Notes: generated by a model from the letters alone, not told the origin. Counted from the first letter of the stretch, positions 16,226-25,517 are shown. The stretch: DNA of 64,000 bases from Janibacter cremeus (GCF_029395675.1 NZ_CP115184.1:3431360-3495359); one strand, 5' to 3'. Numbers and translations: made by a program.

Positions 16226-16878
16226 GCATCCGGGTGCTGGTTGCCGACGACCAGGATCTCGTGCGAACCGGACTGCGGCTGATCCTCGGCACCCTGGACG
16301 GCATCGAGGTCGTGGGGGAGGCGCGCAACGGGCACGAGGTGGTGCGGCTGGCTCGCGAGCTGCGCCCCGACGTGTGCCTGATGGACATCCGGATGCCCGT
16401 CCTCGACGGGGTCGAGGCGACCCGCCTGCTGGCCGGACCGGGCGTCGAGGACCCGGTCGCAGTCGTCGTGATCACCACCTTCGACCTCGATGAGTACGTG
16501 CACGGTGCGCTCCTGGCCGGCGCCACCGGCTTCCTGCTCAAGGACGCCGGACCCGAGCTGCTCGGCGAGGCGATCCGGGCGGCCACCCGAGGTGACTCAC
16601 TCATCTCGCCCAGCATCACCCGCCGGCTGCTGTCGACCTTCGCGGGCACGGGTCGGGCAGCGCCCCCCGCCCAGCCCCTCGACGCGCTCACCGAGCGCGA
16701 GGAGCAGGTGCTGCTCACCATCGCGCGGGGCCGTACCAACGCAGAGATCGCTGCCGAGCTGCACATCAGCCTCAGCACCGTGAAGACCCACATCGGCAGC
16801 CTCATGGCCAAGCTCGGCGCCCGGAACCGGGTGGAGGTCGCGATGTGGGGGTACGAGACCGGCCGGGTCCGGGAGTAG
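16222..16878 (+). CDS. NarL/LuxR family response regulator
   Basis: 218 residues. Receiver domain with Asp9/Asp10 and phospho-acceptor Asp55 (CLMDIRMPVLDG), then a LuxR-type helix-turn-helix (LTEREEQVLLTIARGRTNAE and on to STVKTHI). It is the partner of the upstream kinase. The pair is bracketed by two DUF4389 genes, which are natural candidate targets; that is inference. Confidence 0.92.
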   Translation: MSIRVLVADDQDLVRTGLRLILGTLDGIEVVGEARNGHEVVRLARELRPDVCLMDIRMPVLDGVEATRLLAGPGVEDPVAVVVITTFDLDEYVHGALLAGATGFLLKDAGPELLGEAIRAATRGDSLISPSITRRLLSTFAGTGRAAPPAQPLDALTEREEQVLLTIARGRTNAEIAAELHISLSTVKTHIGSLMAKLGARNRVEVAMWGYETGRVRE

Positions 16879-17035
16879 CGGCCGGCCAGCTCCGCCCGGG
16901 ACGAAGGCCGGAGGAGGCGAACGCCCCCGTTGAGTCCGGCGGCGCCATTGACCTTGCCACTGGTCGGGAGGAGAGTCGAGGGAGGACGACCTGCGCGACG
17001 ATCGCGTTCGCCATCCTGGCTTGGAGGCGAACATC

Positions 17036-17746
17036 ATGAGCCTGTCGACCTATCCGGTGCGTGTGGACGCGCACCTCGATCCAGGACTGAACCGCTGGTT
17101 GTGGCTGGTCAAGTGGGTGCTCGTCTTACCGCACTACGTGGTCCTGGTCTTTCTCTGGATCGCCTTCGTGGCGTGCAGCGTGGCAGCCTTTTTCGCGATC
17201 CTGTTCACCGGCCGCTATCCGCGCCCGATCTTCGACTTCAATGTCGGAGTGATGCGCTGGAGCTGGCGAGTGAGCTATTACGCCTACGGTGCGCTGGGCA
17301 CCGATCGGTATCCGCCCTTCACGCTGGCGGAGGTGCCGGACTACCCGGCCCACCTCGAGGTGGACTATCCGGAGCATCTCAAACGTGGTCTGGTGCTGGT
17401 GAAGTGGTGGCTGTTGGCAATCCCGCACTACCTCGTCATCGCCTTCTTCGCCGGTGGCGGGGTGTATCTCGTCAATGAGGCGACGACAAGCGACCAGAGT
17501 TACTGGAACTGGGGCAGCGGACTCATCGGTCTGTTGGTGCTCTTCGCGGCGGTGGTGCTCCTGTTCACCGGCCGGTATCCCCAGTCGATCTACGACCTCG
17601 TGCTCGGCATGAACCGGTGGGTTCTGCGGGTCGCCGCGTACGCGGGCCTCATGACCGACCAGTACCCGCCATTCCGCTTGGATCAGGGCGGTGACGACCC
17701 CCGTGGGGCGAGGTTGGCCGTGCCGCCCCCGAGCCAGCAGCAGTAG
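17036..17746 (+). CDS. DUF4389 membrane protein
   Basis: 236 residues, consisting only of the DUF4389 core. It has two pseudo-repeated halves with transmembrane helices ([20 protein letters not shown] and [20 protein letters not shown]), each followed by GRYPxxxxD and NRW/MRW motifs, ending in [12 protein letters not shown]. Function is unknown. ATG 17036 is chosen because GGAGG lies eight bases upstream. The larger paralogue at 13488-14906 carries the same core with an added extracytoplasmic domain. Confidence 0.82.
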   Translation: MSLSTYPVRVDAHLDPGLNRWLWLVKWVLVLPHYVVLVFLWIAFVACSVAAFFAILFTGRYPRPIFDFNVGVMRWSWRVSYYAYGALGTDRYPPFTLAEVPDYPAHLEVDYPEHLKRGLVLVKWWLLAIPHYLVIAFFAGGGVYLVNEATTSDQSYWNWGSGLIGLLVLFAAVVLLFTGRYPQSIYDLVLGMNRWVLRVAAYAGLMTDQYPPFRLDQGGDDPRGARLAVPPPSQQQ

Positions 17747-17751
17747 GAGGG

Positions 17752-17800
17752 GATCCACTTCGAGGCGAGCACCGCCCACTCCTCACCGGTGTTCGTGGTG
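17752..17800 (-). pseudogene. Fragment of a duplicated ABC permease 3' end
   Basis: About 45 bp closely match the permease gene at 18652-18700. Both share CGAGGCGAGC followed by CGCCCACTCCTC, and both would encode TGEEWA-LAS on the minus strand. The fragment lies between two unrelated genes and overlaps the 3' end of the next one. It looks like the remains of a duplication or recombination event in which the permease end was copied. Confidence 0.5.
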
Positions 17801-18556
17801 TGGAGCGACGTCAGCCCTTCCACGGATGAGCCGTAGGCCGGTGACACCGAGCCAGACGAGCCACGCGGCCAAGCCCGCAACCCCGGCGAACACCAGTGGC
17901 GAGCCATCCGCGATGGCGAGGTTTCCGGCGCCAGCGAGAATGAGCACGCTGCCGCCCGCCACGCCGAGCAGCCGCTGCCACGGCCGTGTCAACCCGCTGG
18001 CGTGGGTGGCCAGCGACGCACCGATGAAGGTCGCCCCGAGCGCGGGCAGCGCGAGCGCGAAGAGCGCGGCGTGGAGCTGCCAGACCAGCTCGAAGACGGG
18101 GGTTGGCTCGGCCAGGCCCTCCGCGGCGAGCACGACCGCGATGTGCGTGGCTATGACGAGAGCGAATATCGCAGAGAACGTCGCTCCGGCTGCCACCGTG
18201 AGCCGCGACCAGTCCGCCCCTGCGGCGCCGCGGCGCTGCACCAGCCCCTGCAGTCCAGTGACGAACAGCAGGAGCAGGGGCATGTTCAGGGCCTCCAGAC
18301 CCGCGGCGACGGACACGGCCCCCCGGTTCGCGGCGTGGTAGGCGAGGACCTCACCAAGAGGATCGCCGTAGGCGGGCGCGGCAGTGCCGTCGCCAAGGCC
18401 GAGGAGCTGGGCTGCAGAACCGTCGAACATCGCGTTCTGAAGGATCACTGACGCGGCGTAGGCAACCGCGAGGCCGCCGACCAGTCGCGTCGTGGACACC
18501 CGGTCCAGGACCTGCCGGTCCTCCAGCGCGGTGCGCTCTGCCTTCTGGGTTCTCAC
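17783..18556 (-). CDS. Uncharacterised multi-pass membrane protein
   Basis: 257 residues with about seven hydrophobic helices (for example LVGGLAVAYAASVILQNAMF near the N-terminus, FSAIFALVIATHIAVVLAAE in the middle and FAGVAGLAAWLVWLGVTGL at the end). I do not recognise a family with certainty. GTG 18556 follows GAAGGAG at good spacing. It lies 32 bp downstream of the ABC permease gene, so it probably belongs to the same transcript. Confidence 0.65.
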   Translation of the reverse strand: MRTQKAERTALEDRQVLDRVSTTRLVGGLAVAYAASVILQNAMFDGSAAQLLGLGDGTAAPAYGDPLGEVLAYHAANRGAVSVAAGLEALNMPLLLLFVTGLQGLVQRRGAAGADWSRLTVAAGATFSAIFALVIATHIAVVLAAEGLAEPTPVFELVWQLHAALFALALPALGATFIGASLATHASGLTRPWQRLLGVAGGSVLILAGAGNLAIADGSPLVFAGVAGLAAWLVWLGVTGLRLIRGRADVAPHHEHR

Positions 18557-18588
18557 GTCGCTACTCCTTCGTCTCATTCGTTGTGTGG

Positions 18589-19419
18589 TTACTTGACCTC
18601 GGAGCGGCGCATGAACAGCAACCCGACGACGAGCGGGACGACGATCCAGATCGTCGTGGTCGAGGCGAGCATCGCCCACTCCTCCCCGGTGTCCATGGCG
18701 CCCTCGAGGAGCGCCACCTGCGTCTCGTTCCAGTCGACCCACGGCTGCAGGTCCTCGAACCACGAGCGCACCTGGGCCAGGAGGAGCAGGACGCCCGGCA
18801 GGACCAGTGAGACGACGAAGTAGCCCACGATCGCGGCCGCGGAGTTGCGCAGCAGGACACCGAGGGTGAAGCCGATGGCCATGCCGATCAGGTTGAAGAG
18901 CACCATCTGGGACGCCATGACCATGGAGATGTCCCACACCGTGTCGACGCCGGCGAGTGCGGAACCGGCCACGTTGCCGAGGGCGCCCACGGCGAAGGCG
19001 AGGGCCACGGAGACCAGTCCCACCAGGAGGGTCGCGATCGACTTGGCGCCGATGACCCGTCCGCGACTCGGCACGAGCGTGAACGTCGTGAGCCCGCTGC
19101 GCTGGCTCCACTCATTCGTGACGGCCAGGATCGCGAGCATCGGCAGGATCAACGACATCGGGAACCCGCTCGCCCTCGCGAAGCTCTCGTAGGTGACGTC
19201 GCTGTCCGGAGCGAAGATGACGACCGACCCGGCCGCGATGGGCGTCAGGACGCCGATGCTGACGAGCATCCAGAATCCTGAGCGGGTGTTGAACATCTTG
19301 CGCAGCTCGACCAAGACGAGGCGGGCGGTCGGGATGGGATGGGTGGTCCGGCGGACCGGCGCAGCCTGCGTGGGGGTGGTCGTGGTGGTCGTGGTTGGCG
19401 GGACGATCGTGGTGGTCAT
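18589..19419 (-). CDS. ABC transporter permease (ABC-2 type)
   Basis: 276 residues. A threonine-rich N-terminal tail (MTTTIVPPTTTTTTT) precedes a cytoplasmic stretch, and then six transmembrane helices in the usual ABC-2 layout, including GFWMLVSIGVLTPIAAGSVV and AAAIVGYFVVSLVLPGVLLL. The start overlaps the stop of the ATPase gene (ATGA). With that subunit it should form an exporter; the substrate is not apparent. Its 3' end has a partial copy at 17752-17800. Confidence 0.85.
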   Translation of the reverse strand: MTTTIVPPTTTTTTTPTQAAPVRRTTHPIPTARLVLVELRKMFNTRSGFWMLVSIGVLTPIAAGSVVIFAPDSDVTYESFARASGFPMSLILPMLAILAVTNEWSQRSGLTTFTLVPSRGRVIGAKSIATLLVGLVSVALAFAVGALGNVAGSALAGVDTVWDISMVMASQMVLFNLIGMAIGFTLGVLLRNSAAAIVGYFVVSLVLPGVLLLLAQVRSWFEDLQPWVDWNETQVALLEGAMDTGEEWAMLASTTTIWIVVPLVVGLLFMRRSEVK

Positions 19420-20315
19420 GACAAAACTCCTTCGCGTTGGGTGTCGGCAGTGAGCGACAAGAACATCTCTTCGAGTCCCGCGCCCTCGGCGGACCGGAGC
19501 TCGGTGAGGGTGATGCCGGCGGTCAGGGCCACGGCCCCGACCCGAGCGGGATCGGCATCCGTGCGGACCGAGCCGTCCCCGGCGAGCGTGCTGGGGATCC
19601 CGGCCTGCTCGAGTGCGTGCGCGAGGTCGCGCGGTGACGGCGAGCGGGCCAGCGTCCCTGCCGCGGCGAGGAGCTCCTCCTTGGTGCCGGACGCGACGAT
19701 CCTGCCGTTGCCGATCACGACCAGGTCATCGGCGATGACCTCGATCTCGTGGAGCAGGTGTGAGGACAGCAGCACCGTGCCGCCCCGGCCGGCGAATCCC
19801 GTCAGCAGGTCGCGCATCCACCGGATCCCCGCGGGGTCGAGCCCGTTGGCGGGCTCGTCGAGGATCAGCACCCTCGGGTCTCCGAGGAGAGCCGTGGCGA
19901 TACCGAGTCGTTGACGCATGCCGAGCGAGTAGTTGCGCAGCCGGCGCTTGGCCTCGGTGGGCGTCAGGCTCACCAGCTCGAGCATCTCGTCGACGCGAGA
20001 GCGGGGCAGGCCCATCGTGGCGGCGGCGACCGCGAGGATCTCGCGGCCGGTGCGACCGGCGTGCTGCGCCGAGGCGTCCAGCAGGACGCCCACCTCGAGG
20101 CCGGGGTTGGGGAGGTCGGCGAACCGCACTCCGTTGATGGTCGCGGACCCGGAGGTCGGGACGGTCAGGCCGACCATCACTCGCATCGTGGTGGACTTCC
20201 CGGCGCCGTTCGGGCCGAGGAAACCGGTCACGCGGCCGGGCCGGGCGGTGAAGGAGACGTTGTCGACGGCGGTGAAGTCGGCGTAGCGGCGGGTCAGGTA
20301 CTCAACGGTGATCAT
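19416..20315 (-). CDS. ABC transporter ATP-binding protein
   Basis: 299 residues. Walker A GPNGAGKST is at about 34-42, the signature YSLGMRQR near 133, Walker B VLILDEP near 153, and the switch histidine in LLSSHLLHE. The C-terminal 80 residues are an accessory domain of the type found in drug/bacteriocin exporters (CcmA/NatA class). It is the first gene of a three-gene minus-strand unit with the permease and the small membrane protein. Confidence 0.92.
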   Translation of the reverse strand: MITVEYLTRRYADFTAVDNVSFTARPGRVTGFLGPNGAGKSTTMRVMVGLTVPTSGSATINGVRFADLPNPGLEVGVLLDASAQHAGRTGREILAVAAATMGLPRSRVDEMLELVSLTPTEAKRRLRNYSLGMRQRLGIATALLGDPRVLILDEPANGLDPAGIRWMRDLLTGFAGRGGTVLLSSHLLHEIEVIADDLVVIGNGRIVASGTKEELLAAAGTLARSPSPRDLAHALEQAGIPSTLAGDGSVRTDADPARVGAVALTAGITLTELRSAEGAGLEEMFLSLTADTQREGVLS

Positions 20316-20479
20316 GGACTCAACCCTCGCGGCATCGCGTCGTGCGCGTATCGGCTCGAGGGCCCGTCTTGTCCTGGCCGAAAGTACGGGCCGGGACCGG
20401 GCGTTGGGCCGATCCCGGGACCGTGAGGCAGCCCTACGATTGCGACAGTGACCGGCGTCGGTCGCAGACAGGGGTCCCG

Positions 20480-21445
20480 ATGCGAGCTGTCATCCAGGAC
20501 AGGTACGGCCGACCGGACGTGCTCCGGTTGGGCGAGCTCCCGGAGCCCGCCCCCGCTGCCGACGAGATCCTGCTGCGAGTGCGTGCGGTCTCCTTGAACG
20601 GCTCGGACCGGGAGAACCTGGTGGGAAGTCCGGCGTACGCGCGATGGACCAACGGACTGCGCCGACCGCGGGACCCGGTGCCTGGGTCCGACGTCGCGGG
20701 CGTCGTTGCCGCGGTCGGCAGGGCGGTCACGGAGTACGCCGTGGGGGACGAGCTGTTCGGCGAGCTGGCCGGATACCGGGGTGGGCTTGCCGACTTCGTC
20801 TGCGCACGACCCACGCTGTTGGCCCGGAAGCCCGCGGGGCTCTCGTTCGTGGAGGCCTCGACGATCCCGCAGGCGGGCGGCATCGCGCGCAGGGCGACCG
20901 CTGACGTCCGGTCGGGTGATCGGGTTCTGGTCAACGGCGCGGGCGGCGCCGGCGGTGTGTTCGTCGTCGCACTGGCCAAGCACTCCGGGGCGGAGGTGAC
21001 GGCGGTCGACAGGGCCGACAAGGGTGACTTCCTGCGCGAGATCGGGGCCGACCGAACGATCGACTTCGCCACTGAGGACTGGGCCGACGCGCACGACCGC
21101 TTCGACCTGATCGTGGATCTCGTGGCCCATCGCTCGCCGCTCCGCGTGCACCGCCCCCTGCGGCGCGGTGGGAGGTACGCGGCGGTGGGCGGCCCCGCCA
21201 GGATCCTGCTGGGCACCGCGGTCGCCGGACCGCTCGTGGGGCGTGCCACCGGGAAGAGAGTCGGCGTGCTGGTCGTCCCCCAGTCGCGGGCCGAGCTCGA
21301 GGCGGTGACCGCCCTCGTCGTCCAGGGCGCCGTCACGCCGCGGATCGACCGCGTGTACTCACTCCGCGATGCACCCGCAGCCTTCGACCGACTCGCGGCG
21401 GGCGAAAGCCGCGGCAAGCTCGTGGTGGACGTGTCCGAAGGCTGA
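20480..21445 (+). CDS. Zinc-less MDR NADP-dependent oxidoreductase
   Basis: 321 residues. GroES-like domain (MRAVIQDRYGRPDVLRLGEL) and cofactor loop VLVNGAGGAGGVFVVALAKH, without structural or catalytic zinc cysteines. ATG 20480 lacks a strong ribosome site. TACGAT near 20434 is a possible -10, giving a leader of about 35 nt. It is divergent from the ABC exporter operon (164 bp apart). It resembles the MDR gene at 12465 in its first 15 residues but diverges quickly, so the two are ordinary paralogues. Confidence 0.82.
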   Translation: MRAVIQDRYGRPDVLRLGELPEPAPAADEILLRVRAVSLNGSDRENLVGSPAYARWTNGLRRPRDPVPGSDVAGVVAAVGRAVTEYAVGDELFGELAGYRGGLADFVCARPTLLARKPAGLSFVEASTIPQAGGIARRATADVRSGDRVLVNGAGGAGGVFVVALAKHSGAEVTAVDRADKGDFLREIGADRTIDFATEDWADAHDRFDLIVDLVAHRSPLRVHRPLRRGGRYAAVGGPARILLGTAVAGPLVGRATGKRVGVLVVPQSRAELEAVTALVVQGAVTPRIDRVYSLRDAPAAFDRLAAGESRGKLVVDVSEG

Positions 21446-21541
21446 CGGCCGGGGCCGGTACGACGGTCTACCGCCAGGTCACATCCGCCACGCCGAGCGC
21501 ACCTGATGTGGTCACCCGCGACGGCCCCTGATACTCGGGGG

Positions 21542-23029
21542 ATGCGATCTCGTCGATCAGGGGCGCCGACGGCCGCCACGGCCGCGGCGAGCGTCCTCGT
21601 GCTGAGTGGGCTCACGGCCTGCTCGAGCGAGCGTGCGGCAGTGGACTTCGCCGATGCGGTGGCCGAGCCGATCGTGGCCGCCGCTGGTGCGTCCGCGGCC
21701 TCGGTCGCCTCGAGCCGAGCCGCCTTCGCCGCCTCCGACGTCGTCTTCCTCGCCACTGGCGACTCCGTCGACCAGCTGGCCGACAACAGCCGGGAGGCGC
21801 ACCTGCCGCTCCTGGTGGCCGGCCACGACGACGTCGCGGCGGAGATCGACCGTCTGGGGGCCGACACCCTCGTCGTCGCCGAGGGCAGCGACGCCCCCGA
21901 GGCCCTCACCGACGACCACGCCACCATCGAGGTCGACCCGGACGCGACGACCGAGGCGATGTCCCTCCCTTCGCTCGACACGGACGACGCGCACGCCCCG
22001 GTGACGGCCGTGCTCGACCCGACGGCGGACCATGACCGGTCGGCCGCCGTGGTCACGGCCAACGTCCGGGCCGCGGGCGGTCACGCGATCGAGGTGCCGG
22101 GCGGGGACCCACGAGCCACCCGGGCGACCGTCCGGGCGACCACTGCGGCCAAGGAGACCTCCTGGGTGGCCGTCGGTGGGTCCTTCGGGACCAGCGAGCA
22201 GCTCGCCGCCCGGGTGGAGACCGCCACGTCGGTGCCCCAGCTGCCCGGCGGTGGCCAGACCGTCTTCCCCGGGCGTCGCCTCGTCGGCCTGTACGGGACG
22301 CCGGGCACCTCGGAGCTGGGACCGCTCGGGGAGCAGGGCATCGAGGCGAGCATCGAGCGGGCGAAGGGCCTCGCAGGCGACTACGACGACCACAGCGAGG
22401 TTCCAGTCCTCCCGGCCTTCGAGATCATCGCGACCGTCGCGGACTCCGAGCCGGGGGCCGACGGGGACCACTCCCGCGAGGTCGATCCCGCCAGCCTCCG
22501 CCCCTGGGTCGAGGCCGCCGGCGACGCCGGGGTGTACGTCGTGCTGGACCTGCAGCCGGGCCACTCCGACTTCCTCACCCAGGCGAAGCGGTACGAGGAC
22601 CTGCTGCGGGAACCGCACGTCGGCCTCGCCCTGGACCCGGAGTGGCGGCTCGAGCCCGGTCAGCGGCACATGGACCAGATCGGGTCGGTGGCCATCGACG
22701 AGGTCAATGCGACCGCCGACTGGCTGGCCCGGCTGACGCGCGAGCACTCGCTGCCGCAGAAGACCTTCCTGCTGCACCAGTTCAGCTCGCACATGATCGC
22801 CGACCGGGAGCAGCTGGACACCTCGCACGAGGAGCTCGCGACCGTCCTCCACGCCGACGGCCACGGCACGCCCGGCCTGAAGATGGGCACGTGGCGCAGG
22901 CTGCAGCAGGACCTGCCCGAGGACGTGTGGATGGGGTGGAAGAACTTCTACGACGAGGACACGCCGACCTTCACGCCCGAGCGGACGTACGACCTCGAGC
23001 CGCGGCCGTGGTTCGTCTCGTACCAGTAG
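21542..23029 (+). CDS. Secreted lipoprotein with cell-wall-binding-like and TIM-barrel-like parts
   Basis: 495 residues. A lipoprotein signal ends at LSGLTAC, so the protein should be anchored to the membrane outside the cell. Residues of about 50-240 contain alternating motifs resembling cell-wall-binding type 2 repeats (VVFLATGDSVDQLADN, PLLVAGHDDVAAEIDRLGAD). The C-terminal half (PVLPAFEIIATVA, GVYVVLDLQPG, VGLALDPEWRL) looks like a barrel-type fold, possibly glycosidase-related. No catalytic residue can be named. The gene stands alone. Confidence 0.65.
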   Translation: MRSRRSGAPTAATAAASVLVLSGLTACSSERAAVDFADAVAEPIVAAAGASAASVASSRAAFAASDVVFLATGDSVDQLADNSREAHLPLLVAGHDDVAAEIDRLGADTLVVAEGSDAPEALTDDHATIEVDPDATTEAMSLPSLDTDDAHAPVTAVLDPTADHDRSAAVVTANVRAAGGHAIEVPGGDPRATRATVRATTAAKETSWVAVGGSFGTSEQLAARVETATSVPQLPGGGQTVFPGRRLVGLYGTPGTSELGPLGEQGIEASIERAKGLAGDYDDHSEVPVLPAFEIIATVADSEPGADGDHSREVDPASLRPWVEAAGDAGVYVVLDLQPGHSDFLTQAKRYEDLLREPHVGLALDPEWRLEPGQRHMDQIGSVAIDEVNATADWLARLTREHSLPQKTFLLHQFSSHMIADREQLDTSHEELATVLHADGHGTPGLKMGTWRRLQQDLPEDVWMGWKNFYDEDTPTFTPERTYDLEPRPWFVSYQ

Positions 23030-23042
23030 GGCGGCACGGATC

Positions 23043-23636
23043 TCAGGCCGGTGAGCTCGCCCGCTCCTGACGGCGCGCGTACGCCCGGGCCGCGCGCACG
23101 CGGTCCCCGCAGCGAGTGGAGCACCACTGCCGACGACCGTGGGTGCGCACGAGGAACCGGTCGCAGGGGGCGGCGGTGCAGAGCGCGATCAGCGGCGCGC
23201 GATCACCGGTCAGCAGCTCGGCGGCGTCCTCGGCGATCTGCGCCATCGCGTGCTCGACGACCTGCGTCGCCGGGTGCTCCGGTGAGCGGTGCAGACCGTC
23301 GTGCGGGTCGTACCGCAGAAGGGGGGCGCTCGGCACCCGCGTCAGCGCCCGGTTGATCCGGTCCAGCACGCTCGGGTCCGGGGCGCGGTCCTCGACGTGG
23401 GCGGTGAAGGCGGCCCGCAGGTCCGTGCGCAGGCCGGCGAGCTTGCCCTGGCAGTAGGTCAGGAGCGCCGCCTCGTCGGGGGCGAGGGAGCGCTCGACGA
23501 GCCAGGCGGTCGCCTCGTCGGGGCTGCCCAGCTCGTCGACCCGCTGACCGCCCGGGAGGGTGACCGCACTGTTGACCAGCGCGAGGCTGGCGTGCTCGTC
23601 GGCCCCGGGAGCGGGCGGGAGAGGGGTCTGGGCCAT
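23043..23636 (-). CDS. CGNR zinc-finger transcriptional regulator (ABATE-type)
   Basis: 197 residues. An N-terminal helical domain precedes the CGNR-type zinc finger near the C-terminus: C-x4-C then C-x3-C, in CTAAPCDRF and WCSTRCGDR, followed by a basic stretch. These proteins are predicted one-component regulators. The start is fixed by a leaderless promoter (TACCGT on the minus strand at 23644-23649, seven bases, ATG 23636); GTG 23645 would lie inside the -10. It is divergent from the flavin monooxygenase gene, its likely target. Confidence 0.82.
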   Translation of the reverse strand: MAQTPLPPAPGADEHASLALVNSAVTLPGGQRVDELGSPDEATAWLVERSLAPDEAALLTYCQGKLAGLRTDLRAAFTAHVEDRAPDPSVLDRINRALTRVPSAPLLRYDPHDGLHRSPEHPATQVVEHAMAQIAEDAAELLTGDRAPLIALCTAAPCDRFLVRTHGRRQWCSTRCGDRVRAARAYARRQERASSPA

Positions 23637-23639
23637 GTG

Positions 23640-23717
23640 TCTCACGGTATCAGTTGCACTATTCCGTGAGGTGCCTGCTACCGTTCATCACGCATAACGT
23701 CCTGTACTTCCGTGAGA
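23640..23717. promoter_or_regulatory. Divergent control region with three CCGTGAG motifs
   Basis: The 99-bp region between the CGNR regulator and the monooxygenase gene holds TCTCACGG (23640-23647, inverted), CCGTGAGG (23664-23671) and CCGTGAGA (23710-23717). One copy overlaps the regulator's own -10. This is a plausible operator array for the regulator. Confidence 0.4.
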
Positions 23718-23735
23718 ACCGGAGATTGCCAGCCC

Positions 23736-24800
23736 ATGGCCCCCACCTCGCCCGCCGGCACCGCCCCCTTCGCCCTGTCGGTGCTCGACAACGCCCACAC
23801 CGGTGTGGGGCAGACCGCCGCCGAGGCATTCGGCGAGATCATCGCGCTCGCCCGGCTTGCCGAGCGGCGCGGATACCGCCGGTTCTGGATGTCCGAGCAC
23901 CACGCGATGCCCGGTGCGTCGACCTCGTCCCCGCAGCTGATGCTGGCGCGCCTGACCGGCGAGACCGAGCGCATCCGCCTGGGTGCGGGCGGGGTGATGC
24001 TGCCCAACCACGCACCCCTCGTCATCGCCGAGCAGTTCGGGATGCTGGAGGCGCTCGCGCCCGGCCGGATCGACCTGGGCCTCGGGCGCGCACCCGGCAC
24101 CGACCCGGCGACAGCGGCGGCACTGCGTCGCGGAGCGGACGCCAACGACGGGTTCCCGGACCAGGTGGACGAGCTACTCGGCTTCCTGTCCGACGACTTC
24201 CCCGAGGGCCACCCGTACCGGCACGTCCACGCCGCGCCCGGTCCGTGGCAGGCCGAGCAGAACCGGGTGGCGCGCCCGGGCATCCCGCAGGCGTGGGTCC
24301 TTGGCTCGTCCCCGTACTCGGCGCAGCTCGCGGCCCACCTCGGACGGCCCTACGCCTTCGCGCTGCAGTTCGGCGACGCCGACGTGGACACGGCGATGCG
24401 GATCTACCGGGAGCGGTTCCGCCCGTCCGAGCAGCTGCAGGAGCCGTACACCCTGCTCAGCGTCCCGGCCGTCGCCCACGACGACCCGGGAGAGGCCCGC
24501 CGCCAGGCGCGCTCGGCGGCGATGGCCATGCTGCGGATGTTCAAGCGGGAGCCCTACGCCGTGCTGCCGCCGGAGGAGGTCGAGGCCTACCCCGCCACCG
24601 CGCAAGAGGAGCAGGTCCTCGACGTCTACACCGAGCGCTTCACCAACGGCACCGCCGCCGACGTGGCCGCGGCCCTCGAGCGACTCCACGACCGCACGCA
24701 GGTCGACGAGCTGATGCTCGTCGTGATGGGGCACTCGCGCCGGACCCAGGCGCGCACCCTCGAGCTGCTCGCCGACCACTACGGGCTCCCGGACGCCTGA
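23736..24800 (+). CDS. LLM-class flavin-dependent oxidoreductase
   Basis: 354 residues. It is a luciferase-like monooxygenase barrel: LSVLDNAHTG at the N-terminus, YRRFWMSEHHAMPG at about 48-61, IRLGAGGVMLPNHAPLVIAE (a family signature) and GRIDLGLGRAPGT. The substrate is not predictable. It probably uses FMN or F420. It is followed 38 bp later by a cysteine hydrolase on the same strand, likely in one operon, with the divergent CGNR protein as candidate regulator. Confidence 0.85.
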   Translation: MAPTSPAGTAPFALSVLDNAHTGVGQTAAEAFGEIIALARLAERRGYRRFWMSEHHAMPGASTSSPQLMLARLTGETERIRLGAGGVMLPNHAPLVIAEQFGMLEALAPGRIDLGLGRAPGTDPATAAALRRGADANDGFPDQVDELLGFLSDDFPEGHPYRHVHAAPGPWQAEQNRVARPGIPQAWVLGSSPYSAQLAAHLGRPYAFALQFGDADVDTAMRIYRERFRPSEQLQEPYTLLSVPAVAHDDPGEARRQARSAAMAMLRMFKREPYAVLPPEEVEAYPATAQEEQVLDVYTERFTNGTAADVAAALERLHDRTQVDELMLVVMGHSRRTQARTLELLADHYGLPDA

Positions 24801-24838
24801 CCGGCCCACCACGCACCACCCACCAAGGAGAAGAACAC

Positions 24839-25474
24839 ATGAGCGCACCGAAGCGAGCCCTCGTCGTCATCGACGTCCAGCAGGAGTACTTCGACGGCAT
24901 CCTGCAGATCCAGGCGCCGTCCCCCGAGACGTCCCTGGCCAACATCACCACCGCCCTCGACGTGGCCGCAGAGCAGGACCTGCCGGTCGTCGTCGTGCAG
25001 CACCAGGCGCCGGAGGGGTCTCCCGTCTTCGCGGAGGGCAGCCACAGCTGGTCGCTGCACCCCGAGGTCGAGAAGCGGCTGCAGCCGTCGTGGAAGCGCG
25101 CCACCAAGGACAAGGCCAGCGTCTTCGCCGGCACCGACGTCGCGCCGTGGCTGGCCGAGCAGGGCGTCGACACGATCACGATCGTCGGCTTCATGACCAA
25201 CAACTGCGACATCGGCACCGCGGTGGGCGCGGAGGAGCTCGGCCTCTCGGCGGAGATCCTCTCCGACGCCAGCGGCGCCATCCACCTGGCCAACGAGGCC
25301 GGCAAGGTCTCCGCCGAGCAGCTGCACGAGACCCTGCTCGTGCTGCTGCACTCCAACTTCGCCGCCGTCGCGAGCACGCAGGACTGGACCGCGGCCGTCG
25401 TCGCGGGTGAGGCCCTGCCCAAGAGCGATCTGGGCTCCTCCGCCATGCAGGGGCAGGCGGCCTTCGCCGGCTGA
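24839..25474 (+). CDS. Isochorismatase-like cysteine hydrolase
   Basis: 211 residues. The catalytic triad is visible: Asp12 (VVIDVQQEY), Lys around 90-92 (TKDKASVF) and Cys123 (MTNNCDIGTA). The cis-peptide region precedes the cysteine as usual. The substrate could be a nicotinamide, carbamate or isochorismate-like compound. ATG 24839 follows AAGGAGAAG. It is probably co-transcribed with the upstream flavin monooxygenase, suggesting a small catabolic or detoxification unit. Confidence 0.87.
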   Translation: MSAPKRALVVIDVQQEYFDGILQIQAPSPETSLANITTALDVAAEQDLPVVVVQHQAPEGSPVFAEGSHSWSLHPEVEKRLQPSWKRATKDKASVFAGTDVAPWLAEQGVDTITIVGFMTNNCDIGTAVGAEELGLSAEILSDASGAIHLANEAGKVSAEQLHETLLVLLHSNFAAVASTQDWTAAVVAGEALPKSDLGSSAMQGQAAFAG

Positions 25475-25517
25475 GCACGTGGGGCGAAGGGGGGCGCCCG
25501 GGTCGGTCGCGGGCCGG

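Noticed and set aside
12465..21445. Recent duplication of the two MDR oxidoreductase genes (12465 and 20480)
   Set aside because: Apart from the first residues and general family motifs the proteins differ greatly, so they are old paralogues.
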